From positions 1-39,903 of the forward strand of contig CAYUWH010000012.1 of assembly GCA_964448615.1 (NCBI GenBank): 39,903 nucleotides of DNA, in the 5' to 3' direction. Positions 29,753 to 37,408 of this stretch are shown here, in pieces. The notes beneath the pieces are model-generated. The model had not been told where the DNA came from and did not search any database. It saw only the letters and a program-made list of their open reading frames with translations. Positions within the stretch are counted from its first letter, which is position 1. Every line of letters starts with the position of its first letter. Source of the stretch: CAYUWH01 sp964448615. Lineage in GTDB: Bacteria > Patescibacteriota > Gracilibacteria > Peribacterales > Peribacteraceae. The translations under genes and the position numbers were made by a program.

Positions 29753-30367
29753 ATGCCGAAACCCATTATTCGTAAAATCTCCGATCAGGCCGTAACCGAA
29801 GCAACCGGCTGGAGCTGGGAAGAGTGGTTCAAGTTCCTAGATGAAGAAGGGGCGAAAGAATTGGAGCATAAAGAGACAGTGCGTCTTTTGCGGGACAAAG
29901 GAGGCTTGAGCAAAAACTGGTGGTGCCAGATGGTGACGCTCGAATATGAAATTGCCCGGGGGTTGCGGCAAGTCGGAGAAACAGAGAAGACGGGTTTTGA
30001 AATCGGCATTCGTCGTACGTATGAAACATCGCCGCGGCATGCCTGGTCCATGCTTACTAAGCCGCAAGGAATGGCGCTCTGGCTTGGTGCCGATCCGCCA
30101 ATCGAACTGAAAAAGGGAAATATGTATCAAACACCGCGCGGAGAAACAGGCGAAATTCGCACTATTCAACCGGGCAGCTCTGTTCGTCTTACCTGGCGGC
30201 CGGTTGGAGGCAGTCATGTTTCGACTATTCAAATTCGGGTGATTCCCAGTGGCAGAAATGCTGTTGTTGCCATTCATCATGAAGGGCTTGCTTCTGAAAA
30301 AGAGCGAGAGATCATGCGCAGACATTGGAACATTGTGCTTGCTCGACTTCAAGATCTTTGGAGTTGA
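29753..30367 (+). CDS. DUF4287/SRPBCC (AHSA1-like) two-domain protein
   Basis: A 204-residue protein with an N-terminal DUF4287-like helical domain (TGWSWEEWFKFLDEEGAKEL, then GLSKNWWCQMVTLEYEIARG, residues about 18-75) and a C-terminal SRPBCC/AHSA1 domain (from IGIRRTYETSPRHAWSML to the end, with MALWLG). The fold binds hydrophobic ligands or chaperones; no substrate is evident. The Trp-rich N-terminal domain is typical of this domain pair. It converges with the methyltransferase gene at 30373, 5 nt away. Confidence 0.85.
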   Translation: MPKPIIRKISDQAVTEATGWSWEEWFKFLDEEGAKELEHKETVRLLRDKGGLSKNWWCQMVTLEYEIARGLRQVGETEKTGFEIGIRRTYETSPRHAWSMLTKPQGMALWLGADPPIELKKGNMYQTPRGETGEIRTIQPGSSVRLTWRPVGGSHVSTIQIRVIPSGRNAVVAIHHEGLASEKEREIMRRHWNIVLARLQDLWS

Positions 30368-30372
30368 TATAG

Positions 30373-30984
30373 TTAGTGATCTGAAATTTTCTGAAGCAGT
30401 ATCGTAAACCATGTCTTTTCTCGAATGCGCTGCCGTTCAATAAACAAAGTTTGATATCCTTCTCCTGCTAGTTCCTGAATCAGTTCCGGTGTGTAGTAGT
30501 AAAACGTTCTGTTGCCGTGAGCATCGCTGATCGTTTCTTCCTGATACGTTCCTTCTTTGAGTGACAAGAACACGAGTCCGCTCTCGCTAAGGGCGACGTG
30601 TGCGGCACGAAGTATGTGCGCTATTTTTTCCTTGGGTGAATGCAATAGTGCCGCGGAGGCAAAAAGAAGATCGGTTCTCGCGGCTAGATCGTATGTTTCA
30701 AAATCTACGAGTTCAAAGTGTGCGTCGGGAACTGTGCTTCGAGCAATCTTTAAGAGTTCGACAGACGCATCAATGCCCAGGTAAGCATTGGTAAATGCCA
30801 TAAGAGCTTGCGCATCTCTCCCGTTCCCACAGCCAAATTCCAGGATGCGAGGATTCTTCGCATGTACGTACTGCATTATTCGTTGAATGTCTTCTGTACG
30901 TGCACCGACCCGATCAAACTTCTCCGCCATGGCCTTGGCAGATGCATCGTAGGTGGCGATTGTTTGCGCCTTCGTATCATTCAT
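30373..30984 (-). CDS. Class I SAM-dependent methyltransferase
   Basis: A 203-residue Rossmann methyltransferase. Motif I is ILEFGCGNGRDAQAL, the acidic motif is YLGIDAS, followed by DLLFASAALLHSP and ESGLVFLSLKEG, typical of the UbiE/Methyltransf_11 group. The N-terminal helix IATYDASAKAMAEKFD is common in small-molecule methyltransferases. Substrate unknown. TATACT is 6 nt before the ATG. Confidence 0.9.
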   Translation of the reverse strand: MNDTKAQTIATYDASAKAMAEKFDRVGARTEDIQRIMQYVHAKNPRILEFGCGNGRDAQALMAFTNAYLGIDASVELLKIARSTVPDAHFELVDFETYDLAARTDLLFASAALLHSPKEKIAHILRAAHVALSESGLVFLSLKEGTYQEETISDAHGNRTFYYYTPELIQELAGEGYQTLFIERQRIREKTWFTILLQKISDH

Positions 30985-30990
30985 ACAGAT

Positions 30991-30996
30991 AGTATA
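30991..30996 (-). promoter_or_regulatory. Probable -10 box of the methyltransferase gene
   Basis: Minus-strand TATACT, exactly 6 nt before the ATG. TTGACA occurs just upstream but only 10 nt from it, too close to serve as its -35. Confidence 0.45.
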
Positions 30997-30997
30997 T

Positions 30998-31222
30998 CTA
31001 AAGCCGTGTCAATTTTCGTTTATGCCCTGCTTGCACACGCATAGTTTCATAAAGATCTTCTTGGACGGCTTGGATGCGTAGATTGGTATCTTCAAAACGT
31101 TGATCTATCACTGCAAATCCACGGTCCATTTTTTCTTCAAGATGGGTAATTTTCTGCAGTAATTCACCCTTCATCGTGTGGATGTGGCTGAGGATCATGC
31201 CGAGCGTAATTTCTTCTGCCAT
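30998..31222 (-). CDS. Small coiled-coil protein (tandem paralogue 1)
   Basis: A 74-residue protein, helical throughout with a heptad pattern (HLEEKMDRGFAVIDQRFEDT). It shares the frame of its upstream neighbour at 31247: ITL-x-x-IL-x-HIH-x-MKGEL, RFEDTNLRIQAVQEDL, and a basic C-terminus ending in RKLTRL. They are clearly paralogues from a tandem duplication. No family recognised; it could be a small oligomeric scaffold or a partner of a larger coiled-coil protein. The methyltransferase promoter lies at its 3' end. Confidence 0.65.
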   Translation of the reverse strand: MAEEITLGMILSHIHTMKGELLQKITHLEEKMDRGFAVIDQRFEDTNLRIQAVQEDLYETMRVQAGHKRKLTRL

Positions 31223-31246
31223 GGTAATATTGTGAATTGAGATGAA

Positions 31247-31492
31247 TCAAAGGCGTGCGAGCCTCTTCGAATGTTTACCTTGCAGCTTGATCGTTGCATC
31301 AAGATCTTCTTGAAGGGCTTGAATACGCACATTAGTATCTTCAAAGCCTTTTGCTACTGTCTGCTCAAGACGATCCACTCGTTGATCAAAGCGATCCATT
31401 CTTTGGCTAATACCGCTGATTTGTTTTACTAGTTCACCCTTCATTGCGTGGATGTGATCGAGAATATCTCTGAGTGTGATGCGTTTTGTCAT
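31247..31492 (-). CDS. Small coiled-coil protein (tandem paralogue 2)
   Basis: An 81-residue paralogue of the 30998-31222 gene, 24 nt upstream of it. It has the same N-terminus (MTKRITLRDILDHIHAMKGE), a longer coiled-coil (RMDRFDQRVDRLEQTVAKG), and the same GFEDTNVRIQALQEDLDAT segment and KRLARL end. The extra residues lie in the heptad region. TACCAT stands 9 nt before the ATG. Probably co-transcribed with its copy. Function unknown. Confidence 0.65.
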   Translation of the reverse strand: MTKRITLRDILDHIHAMKGELVKQISGISQRMDRFDQRVDRLEQTVAKGFEDTNVRIQALQEDLDATIKLQGKHSKRLARL

Positions 31493-31631
31493 GGGTCAGT
31501 GATGGTAAGAGGGGAATAGGAGGAATGCAACGAATGCGACTAGTATCGATGAGTGAACTCTGACGGAATAGATGCGCGCAAAATATTCTATTCATGAAAT
31601 CATGATAATGGCTTATTCATGATGGAAAATA

Positions 31632-31653
31632 GGTTCCACAGGAGACTGGAACC
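31632..31653 (+). promoter_or_regulatory. Inverted repeat upstream of the ArsR promoter
   Basis: GGTTCCA-N8-TGGAACC, a perfect 7-bp-arm inverted repeat just upstream of the -35 box of the ArsR operon. It could be a second operator or an activator site. Confidence 0.35.
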
Positions 31654-31661
31654 GATCGGTA

Positions 31662-31706
31662 TTGACTTTGAATATCGCCTCGATTATCATTCAACCAAAT
31701 GGTTGA
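31662..31706 (+). promoter_or_regulatory. Promoter and probable operator of the ArsR-SRPBCC operon
   Basis: TTGACT (31662-31667), a 17-nt spacer and TATCAT (31685-31690), then 8 nt to the ATG. The palindrome TCAACCA-AA-TGGTTGA (31691-31706) covers the expected transcription start and the start codon. This is the arrangement expected for an ArsR-type repressor blocking its own leaderless mRNA. Confidence 0.65.
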
Positions 31707-32052
31707 GCTTTCACTGGATCTCGATCTTATCTTCGGCTCCCTCAGTAGTAGCATCCGGCGCGATATGCTCCGGCGTGTGGCACAAGAAGAACTGTCCGTC
31801 AGCGAGCTCGCAAAGCCCTACAAGCGCAAGCTGACCTTCGCCGCGATCTCCAAGCATTTGAAAGTATTGGAGCATGCCAAGCTCATCATCAAGCGGCGGC
31901 AGGGGAAGGAGCAGATCGTGCAACTTGCTCCAGCGGCAGTGAATAATGCCGCACAGTATCTGCAGGAGTATGAAAAAATTTGGAACCAACGATTCGATCG
32001 TCTCGAACAGTATTTAACATCTTTACCCCCATCTCATCATGGAAAAGCATAA
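31699..32052 (+). CDS. ArsR-family HTH transcriptional regulator
   Basis: A 117-residue winged-helix regulator. The HTH reads VAQEELSVSELAKPYKRK then LTFAAISKHLKVLEHAKLI, followed by the wing IKRRQGKEQIVQL, close to the ArsR/SmtB pattern. The metal-binding Cys motif of ArsR proper is absent; it belongs to the metal-less group often paired with AHSA1/SRPBCC genes. It overlaps the first SRPBCC gene by 14 nt and almost certainly controls this operon through the palindrome at its own start. The inducing ligand is unknown, probably a small hydrophobic molecule bound by the SRPBCC proteins. Confidence 0.9.
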   Translation: MVELSLDLDLIFGSLSSSIRRDMLRRVAQEELSVSELAKPYKRKLTFAAISKHLKVLEHAKLIIKRRQGKEQIVQLAPAAVNNAAQYLQEYEKIWNQRFDRLEQYLTSLPPSHHGKA

Positions 32053-32539
32053 CAACTCCCCAACGACCGATATCGTTATTACTCGTATCTTCAACGCCCC
32101 GCGCGAGCGCGTATGGGCAGCGTGGACTGATCCTGAGCTCACGATGAAGTGGTGGGGTCCGGAGGGCTTCACCTCTCCTGCCTGCAAAATTGATCTACGA
32201 GTGGGTGGTAAATTTCTCTTCTGTATGCGCGGACCGGCCGGAACAGAATTTGATAAAGACATGTGGAGCACGGGCGAATACAGAGAAATCGTTCCGATGG
32301 AGAAGATCGTGTGTACGGATAATTTTGCCGACGCGGAAGGGAATATTGTGTCTCCCAAAGACTACGGCATGCCCGGAGATTGGCCTGAGGAAATGATCGT
32401 GACCGTGACGTTCGAAGATGCAGGAGAAGGGAAGACGAAAATGACGCTCGTTCACAAAGGACACCCGACCGAAATGGCCGACATGGCGCAGGCCGGCTGG
32501 AATCAATCTCTCGACAAGCTGGCAGCAGCAGTTCAGTAA
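32039..32539 (+). CDS. SRPBCC/AHSA1-domain protein
   Basis: A 166-residue AHSA1-type protein: IVITRIFNAPRERVWAAW opens the domain, KWWGPEGF and FDKDMWSTGEYREIVPMEKI follow, and the C-terminal long helix is AQAGWNQSLDKLAA. It starts inside the end of the ArsR gene. The family binds hydrophobic ligands or acts as an Aha1-like co-chaperone; in ArsR-linked operons a role in small-molecule response is usual but rarely proven. Confidence 0.88.
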   Translation: MEKHNNSPTTDIVITRIFNAPRERVWAAWTDPELTMKWWGPEGFTSPACKIDLRVGGKFLFCMRGPAGTEFDKDMWSTGEYREIVPMEKIVCTDNFADAEGNIVSPKDYGMPGDWPEEMIVTVTFEDAGEGKTKMTLVHKGHPTEMADMAQAGWNQSLDKLAAAVQ

Positions 32540-32559
32540 TTTACTCATTTTTCTTTTTT

Positions 32560-33018
32560 ATGCAGCAGCACGATACCGCCGACCGTGAAATCATTATCAA
32601 GCGCATCATCGATGCCCCGCGTGAGCGCGTGTGGGAAGCATGGACGACCGCTGAGCATCTCGCGCAGTGGTGGGGGCCTGATGGCTTCACGATCACGACA
32701 ACCGAATTCGATTTTCGTGTCGGCGGAATTTGGCGCTTCATGCTGCATGGTCCGGACGGTCGCGATTATCCGAATCACATTGTCTTCACCGAACTCCACA
32801 AACCCGATCTCATGGCGCACGATCACGGCGGTGATGATGGCGAGGTGCACTTCCAGGCAACCATTACACTCGAGGATTTGGGGGGAAAAACGAAGATTAC
32901 GATGCGCTCCGTCTTCCCGACGCGCGAGGCAAAAGATCATGTGGTACGAGAATACGGCGCGATCGAGGGTGGAAATCAGACGATTTCCCGCTTGGCCGAG
33001 CACGTTGCTAAAATGTAA
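32560..33018 (+). CDS. SRPBCC/AHSA1-domain protein
   Basis: A second AHSA1-like protein of 152 residues, closely related to its neighbour (APRERVWEAWTTAEHLAQWW, GPDGFTITT, FDFRVGGIWRFML), with a His/Asp-rich insertion (LMAHDHGGDDGE) that could bind metal. It lies 20 nt downstream of the first copy, consistent with tandem duplication inside the operon. A terminator hairpin follows. Confidence 0.88.
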   Translation: MQQHDTADREIIIKRIIDAPRERVWEAWTTAEHLAQWWGPDGFTITTTEFDFRVGGIWRFMLHGPDGRDYPNHIVFTELHKPDLMAHDHGGDDGEVHFQATITLEDLGGKTKITMRSVFPTREAKDHVVREYGAIEGGNQTISRLAEHVAKM

Positions 33019-33032
33019 GGGTTTTTCCTTAA

Positions 33033-33060
33033 GGCAGGCCCTATTCAGGGCTTGTCTTTT
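33033..33060 (+). terminator. Terminator of the ArsR-SRPBCC operon
   Basis: GGCAGGCCCT (33033-33042), the loop ATTC, then AGGGCTTGTC (33047-33056) form a 10-bp stem with two GU pairs, followed by TTTT. Confidence 0.75.
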
Positions 33061-33099
33061 GCCTTACACTGGCGCAACTCACATTCCTTCCCCCTTTCA

Positions 33100-34551
33100 A
33101 TGGAGCACGGAGAAGTCATCTTGCGGTTTCAGGACGTGTCGTTTCATTACGACCATAAAAAGCCCATTCTTGAAGAGGCCAGTTTTTCGGTCCGCGAGAA
33201 TGCCAAGCTGACGATCGTGGGGCAGAATGGGGCGGGCAAGAGCACGATCTTCAAGCTGATCATGCGGGAAATCAAACCGACCGACGGTGAGATTCACGCG
33301 AAGCGGGGAACGACGATCGGCATCGCCAAGCAGGTGGTGGCCCATCAGGATATGGACAAGACCGTTTTTGAATTTTTCGAGGGTGCATTCACGGAGAAGA
33401 AATACGATCTTGAACGCCACATCACGCGCGTGCTGGATGCGGTGCATCTCAAGGCGCCCCACGATAAAAAAATCTCGGCCTTCTCTGGAGGACAGAAGGC
33501 CCGTTTGCTCCTCGCGTTTGCCCTCATTCAAGAGCCCGATATCTTGCTGCTCGATGAACCGACCAACAACTTGGATGCCCAGGGCATCGATCATCTCACG
33601 CAATTCCTCATCGAGTACGATAAAACTTGCATCGTGATTTCTCACGACTCGGCATTCTTGAACAGCTTCACGCATGGCGTGCTGCACCTCGATAACTTCA
33701 CGCACAAAGTGCAGCAGTACGTCGGGGATTACTTTGACGTGGTGGAGCAGATCCAGGCGCAGATCGAGCGCGAGCAACGTCAGAATGCGCGCATGGAAAA
33801 AGACATCATCGACCAGAAAGAGAAGATCAACTTCTTCTCCCATAAGGGGGGAAAGATGCGCAAACTTGCGAGCAAAATGCGCGAGGCGGTTGCCGAAGCC
33901 GAGGAGAATAAAGTCGATGTCCGTCAGGAAGATAAAACCATTCCTCCGTTCGAGATCGGCATCACCGAGTGGAGTAAGCCTCTCGTGGAAATCACGTCGG
34001 TAACGGTGATGAAGGATCACAAGCCGGTAAAAAAGAATGTGCAGGTCACCGTGCGCAAACGGCATCGCGTTTTGATTACGGGTCCGAACGGCATCGGGAA
34101 GAGTTCGCTGTTGGAGGCGATGGCGACGGGCAAAGAGAAGGGGGCTATTATCACGCCTGGAGTGAACGTGGGCTATTACCGTCAGGATTTCTCCGGATTG
34201 CCGATGGAGAAGACGGTTTATGAAACGTTGGCGGATGCCATGGAAGTGCCGAACAATCAGCTTGTCTATGCGACTGCTGCGCGTTTCCTGTTACCGGGAG
34301 AAAAAGTGCAGAACAAAGTCGGGTCGCTCTCCGAAGGCCAGAAAGGATTGCTCTGCTTCGCGCGTTTTCTTCTGCAGAAGCCGACCCTTTTGATTCTTGA
34401 TGAACCGACCAATCACATCAACTTCCGCCATCTTCCCGTCATCGCCCAGGCGCTGAATGAATATGAAGGGGGCATGATCCTGGTAAGCCATGATCATGAA
34501 TTCGTTTCACAGATTTCGATGAGCGAAGAGTTGGATTTGGGAGCGTTGTGA
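33100..34551 (+). CDS. ABC-F family ATPase
   Basis: A soluble protein of 483 residues with two ATPase domains in tandem and no membrane part, as in ABC-F translation factors (EttA, Uup, antibiotic-resistance ABC-F). Domain 1: Walker A GQNGAGKST, signature FSGGQKARL, Walker B LLLDEPTNNLD. Linker: the charged helical pair around QIEREQRQNARMEKD. Domain 2: GPNGIGKSS, LSEGQKGLLCFARFLL, LILDEPTNHINF, HDHEF. Likely ribosome-associated. The ATG at 33100 is chosen; TACACT lies 29 nt upstream with a pyrimidine-rich leader between. Subfamily not assigned. Confidence 0.93.
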   Translation: MEHGEVILRFQDVSFHYDHKKPILEEASFSVRENAKLTIVGQNGAGKSTIFKLIMREIKPTDGEIHAKRGTTIGIAKQVVAHQDMDKTVFEFFEGAFTEKKYDLERHITRVLDAVHLKAPHDKKISAFSGGQKARLLLAFALIQEPDILLLDEPTNNLDAQGIDHLTQFLIEYDKTCIVISHDSAFLNSFTHGVLHLDNFTHKVQQYVGDYFDVVEQIQAQIEREQRQNARMEKDIIDQKEKINFFSHKGGKMRKLASKMREAVAEAEENKVDVRQEDKTIPPFEIGITEWSKPLVEITSVTVMKDHKPVKKNVQVTVRKRHRVLITGPNGIGKSSLLEAMATGKEKGAIITPGVNVGYYRQDFSGLPMEKTVYETLADAMEVPNNQLVYATAARFLLPGEKVQNKVGSLSEGQKGLLCFARFLLQKPTLLILDEPTNHINFRHLPVIAQALNEYEGGMILVSHDHEFVSQISMSEELDLGAL

Positions 34552-34570
34552 GCCTTCTGGATTTTTTGTC

Positions 34571-34939
34571 TCAAAACATTCCTCGCTCATTCGCCATATC
34601 CTCCGGCACTTGTTGCGCCGCTTCCCATTCCTCAATGATCAAGTCTCCTTCAAAGCGCAGGATATGCACCACTGCCATCTCGGGCATATTTTTGGATAAG
34701 ATAATGCGGCCATGTATGGCGACAAGATCTCCATCTTCCAATACGCGCAGTGTTTTGTAGTCTTTGTCCGGCAAATTCTCTGCGCTCTCTTCCATTCCTT
34801 TTAACAATGATTCCCGGTCGCTCGGGAAGTAGGCATTGTGGTGCGTGAAGTTCGGATGCACGTATTTCTCATAGGCTTCGCGCACAGAGCCGGAGGTGGT
34901 CATGCGGAGGAAGTCGATGGCGATTTCTTTACGGGTCAT
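34571..34939 (-). CDS. SnoaL-like (NTF2-fold) protein
   Basis: A 122-residue NTF2-like protein: KEIAIDFLRMTTSGSVREAY, the typical YVHPNFTHHN, and the closing VHILRFEGDLIIEEW strand pair place it with SnoaL-like/ester-cyclase proteins, often annotated as polyketide-cyclase-like. The fold forms a ligand-binding cone; substrate unknown. The ATG at 34939 is chosen over GTG 34945 because TACTTT lies 6 nt before it. It converges with the ABC-F gene, 19 nt apart. Confidence 0.82.
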   Translation of the reverse strand: MTRKEIAIDFLRMTTSGSVREAYEKYVHPNFTHHNAYFPSDRESLLKGMEESAENLPDKDYKTLRVLEDGDLVAIHGRIILSKNMPEMAVVHILRFEGDLIIEEWEAAQQVPEDMANERGMF

Positions 34940-34945
34940 TGCCAC

Positions 34946-34951
34946 AAAGTA
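34946..34951 (-). promoter_or_regulatory. Probable -10 box of the SnoaL-like gene
   Basis: Minus-strand TACTTT, exactly 6 nt before the ATG at 34939. Confidence 0.35.
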
Positions 34952-34977
34952 CCTTTTTTTCGTGATAGAACAAAGAT

Positions 34978-35000
34978 GGAGGCCGATTGAATCGGCCTCC
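34978..35000 (-). terminator. Perfect hairpin after the metalloprotease-like gene
   Basis: GGAGGCCGATT-G-AATCGGCCTCC, an 11-bp perfect inverted repeat, 26 nt after the stop at 35027. The T-run downstream is weak (TCTTTGTTC on the minus strand), so termination efficiency is uncertain. Confidence 0.6.
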
Positions 35001-35026
35001 GTGCTCTTTGCGCTAGCAGTACAGTA

Positions 35027-36193
35027 CTATTTCGGCATTTCCTTTACGCCGAGAACCGGGAATTTGGGCTGAACATGAAGGGGTAACTGTGCACGGAGGA
35101 TGCTGAGGTCATCCACGCCGTTTGACCGGAGTGTTCCCATAAACGAATTCAGCGTAAGAGCCGGATCCGTCACACGGCCCATCACTCCTTGTGTGGGGTT
35201 CGATCCGTCCAGAGCGTAGTTGGTGAGGATGGCTGCTCCGCGTTCGGCCATCGCATCGGTTATGTTCTTGTTTGTGAGCAGCTTTTGCTTCAATTTCGCT
35301 TGGAAGCGCTCGGAGAATTCCTTGTTCGTGAGCTTGCCTGTGAACCACTCGTTTAGCGCGGTCTGATCGATGTCGCACATGATGGCGGTCGATCCGACCT
35401 GATTGATGTACGTGGTTCCGACCGGCAGGTCGCCGATGAGCGCAAGCGCCCGTTGTGTCGTGAGTTCCGCGAAACCTTCCGCCAACAGATCGCCGCCACG
35501 CACCCGCTTGAACGGCTTGTATTTCCACATCGGTTTGTCCCCGATGCTTTCAGGAAGAGGGAGTTGTTCGTCGTTCAGCTCATTATCCCATCCTTGCAGC
35601 AAGAGATGCACAAGTTCGTGGTCGATCGTGTGGGCTGTCGTTTTCGGACGGAATGCCAAGGTGCCGAAGCCCGTCTTGAGCGCCTGCACCGTCAGGAATC
35701 CGTCCTTCATCTGCGACTTGTCGATGGAAGTGGTTGCCGCGTTCTGGCCGCCGTGCTTCTCGAAGAGGAAGAATGATATTGCGGGCGTATTCAGGATGCG
35801 CTTCTGCATGATCTCTGAATCTTTCAGGCCCGCCGCAGCGAGAATTGCAAGCAGATGACGGTCCGTGTTCTGTGCATATGCCGCGATATCCATGACCGCT
35901 TGCCGCTTGCGCGCTTGCCATTCCTTGGCATCAATTTTCTTGTTCTCCTTGATTTCGTTCGGGAGCCGGAAGGCGTTTTCATCCGTGATGCCTTCTACAC
36001 CCTTGGCAAGCTTGGTGACTTCCTGTCGCAGATGCTGAGCTGTTTTCTCGGCCCATGCCTTGACCTCGGGCGTCTTCGCCACGAACTCTTCGGTTTCCTT
36101 GAGCGTTGTCTGAGGAGTTTCCTCTGCCGTGCAGAGACCGGACACGCAGAGTGCGAATACCAGAGCGAACAGGAGCGTATGCACCTTGTGCAT
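35027..36193 (-). CDS. Secreted zinc metalloprotease-like protein
   Basis: A 388-residue protein with a Sec signal peptide (TLLFALVFALCVSGLCTAEE; a Cys-containing cleavage region, no standard lipobox). HELVH at 192-196 gives the HExxH zinc site, and EGFAELTTQ at 239-247 supplies a plausible third ligand and nearby acidic residue, as in gluzincins. The N-terminal mature part is helical. The mix of HExxH and EGFAE suggests an M-clan MA peptidase, but no named family is recognised. AAAGGG 8 nt before the ATG is a fair Shine-Dalgarno sequence. Confidence 0.75.
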   Translation of the reverse strand: MHKVHTLLFALVFALCVSGLCTAEETPQTTLKETEEFVAKTPEVKAWAEKTAQHLRQEVTKLAKGVEGITDENAFRLPNEIKENKKIDAKEWQARKRQAVMDIAAYAQNTDRHLLAILAAAGLKDSEIMQKRILNTPAISFFLFEKHGGQNAATTSIDKSQMKDGFLTVQALKTGFGTLAFRPKTTAHTIDHELVHLLLQGWDNELNDEQLPLPESIGDKPMWKYKPFKRVRGGDLLAEGFAELTTQRALALIGDLPVGTTYINQVGSTAIMCDIDQTALNEWFTGKLTNKEFSERFQAKLKQKLLTNKNITDAMAERGAAILTNYALDGSNPTQGVMGRVTDPALTLNSFMGTLRSNGVDDLSILRAQLPLHVQPKFPVLGVKEMPK

Positions 36194-36361
36194 CGTAAGA
36201 CCCTTTCTTCATCATTGTGTGAGAGTGATCGGCCATTCGCACGGTGCGAATGGTTGTACTGCCTATGGCGCAAAGAGCAGCGGTGCATCCTAAGGACAAA
36301 TTCTCCGGGCGTCAAAGCTCTTCCAGTAATATCCGTTGTATTCGCCCGTCGTACACCAAGC

Positions 36362-36523
36362 ATGCATCTTGAAGCGCTTTCTTTATTCGGCAGAATCGCT
36401 GTCGCGGCGCTACTTGGTGCCGTCATTGCGATGACGGTGCTTACCCCGTTCAGTCACTATCTGGAAAAAGTGGGGGAGCGCAGGGCGCGCAAAAAAGGTG
36501 GAAAGGTGATCAGAGAAGAGTGA
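36362..36523 (+). CDS. Small single-pass membrane protein, 53 aa
   Basis: A 53-residue frame with one clear transmembrane helix (IAVAALLGAVIAMTVLTPF, about residues 12-30) and a strongly basic, Arg/Lys-rich C-terminal tail, the positive-inside pattern for a cytoplasmic tail. No Shine-Dalgarno sequence. It converges with the SRPBCC gene at 36544. No family recognised. Confidence 0.45.
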   Translation: MHLEALSLFGRIAVAALLGAVIAMTVLTPFSHYLEKVGERRARKKGGKVIREE

Positions 36524-36543
36524 ACCCCTAGCTCTGTCGCGCC

Positions 36544-36966
36544 TTATGCATGCGACTCCGCGTGCTTCTTGAAATTATCCAAGATCGCCTGCCAACCCTG
36601 CTTCTGCATTTCAATCGGATTCTCGTTTTCTGCTGTGAAGGTTTCCGTCACGAGCGTCTTGCCATCCTGTTCCTCAAACGTCACAGAAACCGTGCGCTCA
36701 TCTCCCATCGCGTATTCCAATAGTTCATTCGGGATTACGTTCGTAAAGGTTCCCTCAAAATCAAATCCGACGCTGCCGTCTCTCGCTTCCATTCTGGAGC
36801 TAAATTTGCCGCCTTCTCTTAGGTCCATCGTGGCGCGAGGCGTGTGCCAATCATCCGATGCGCTGTTCCATTGCATGATACATTCTGGGGTTGTCCAACA
36901 CTGCCACACTTTTTCTGCGGGTGCATTGACGGTGGTTTCGACGGTGACGAGTGGGGCGGCGGACAT
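36544..36966 (-). CDS. SRPBCC/AHSA1-domain protein
   Basis: About 140 residues from the ATG at 36966 (alternatives at 36996 and GTG 37017). AHSA1 pattern: VTVETTVNAPAEKVWQCWTT, then MQWNSASDDWHTPRA, ATMDLREGGKFSSRM and the C-terminal helix QKQGWQAILDNFKKHAE. This is the fourth SRPBCC domain in 8 kb. It is a different branch from the ArsR-linked copies. Ligand unknown. Confidence 0.88.
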   Translation of the reverse strand: MSAAPLVTVETTVNAPAEKVWQCWTTPECIMQWNSASDDWHTPRATMDLREGGKFSSRMEARDGSVGFDFEGTFTNVIPNELLEYAMGDERTVSVTFEEQDGKTLVTETFTAENENPIEMQKQGWQAILDNFKKHAESHA

Positions 36967-37079
36967 ACGCAGAGAAGAGACGGATAGGACATTCATGATA
37001 GGCTGATGCCACGACACTGGCTAGTAGGAAGCAGGAGAAAATCTCATGTATTCGATGGCAATTTGGAGGTACACACTAC

Positions 37080-37106
37080 GAAAAAAGGGCAGGCTGATGC
37101 CTGCCC
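37080..37106 (-). terminator. Rho-independent terminator of the 94-aa membrane protein gene
   Basis: On the minus strand, GGGCAGGC-ATCA-GCCTGCCC followed by six T. It lies 18 nt after the stop at 37124. Confidence 0.85.
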
Positions 37107-37123
37107 CGAGTCTTTTCCTTCAC

Positions 37124-37408
37124 TCACTTGCTCATGAGCACCGGCAGCATGAGTCCGAGAGAAACAGAGAACAGGATCGTCACTGCCAGGAGTTGCACGA
37201 GCATCCCGCTCTCGCACGTCTGCAGCTGCTTGTTTGTGCCTTGCAGCAGCTCGTAATTCTCACGGGTGAAGTTTTGTTCCAGGCCCGCTTCCGCGTCCTT
37301 CTTTGCTTGCTCGTGAGCGGACAATTGCTTCCACCGCGCGCCGTTGAAGATGGAGTAGCCCCAGCAGAAGGCGATCAACGCGCCGATGCATCCCAAGACG
37401 GTAAACAT
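37124..37408 (-). CDS. Small two-pass membrane protein, 94 aa
   Basis: A 94-residue protein with an N-terminal TM (VLGCIGALIAFCWGYSIF), a charged helical middle of about 45 residues (WKQLSAHEQAKKDAEAG and onward) and a C-terminal TM (MLVQLLAVTILFSVSLGLML). A hairpin topology with the soluble loop on one side is likely. GGGGTGAGG before the ATG may act as a Shine-Dalgarno sequence. Single-gene unit with its own terminator. Not assigned to a family. Confidence 0.65.
   Translation of the reverse strand: MFTVLGCIGALIAFCWGYSIFNGARWKQLSAHEQAKKDAEAGLEQNFTRENYELLQGTNKQLQTCESGMLVQLLAVTILFSVSLGLMLPVLMSK

Noticed and set aside
31590..31625. A further copy of the 38.6 kb palindromic repeat
   Set aside because: ATGGCTTATTC is shared with the element's central stem on the opposite strand, but the rest of the element, including both ends, is missing.
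33097..34065. Minus-strand ORF of 322 codons
   Set aside because: Antisense shadow of the ABC-F ATPase gene.
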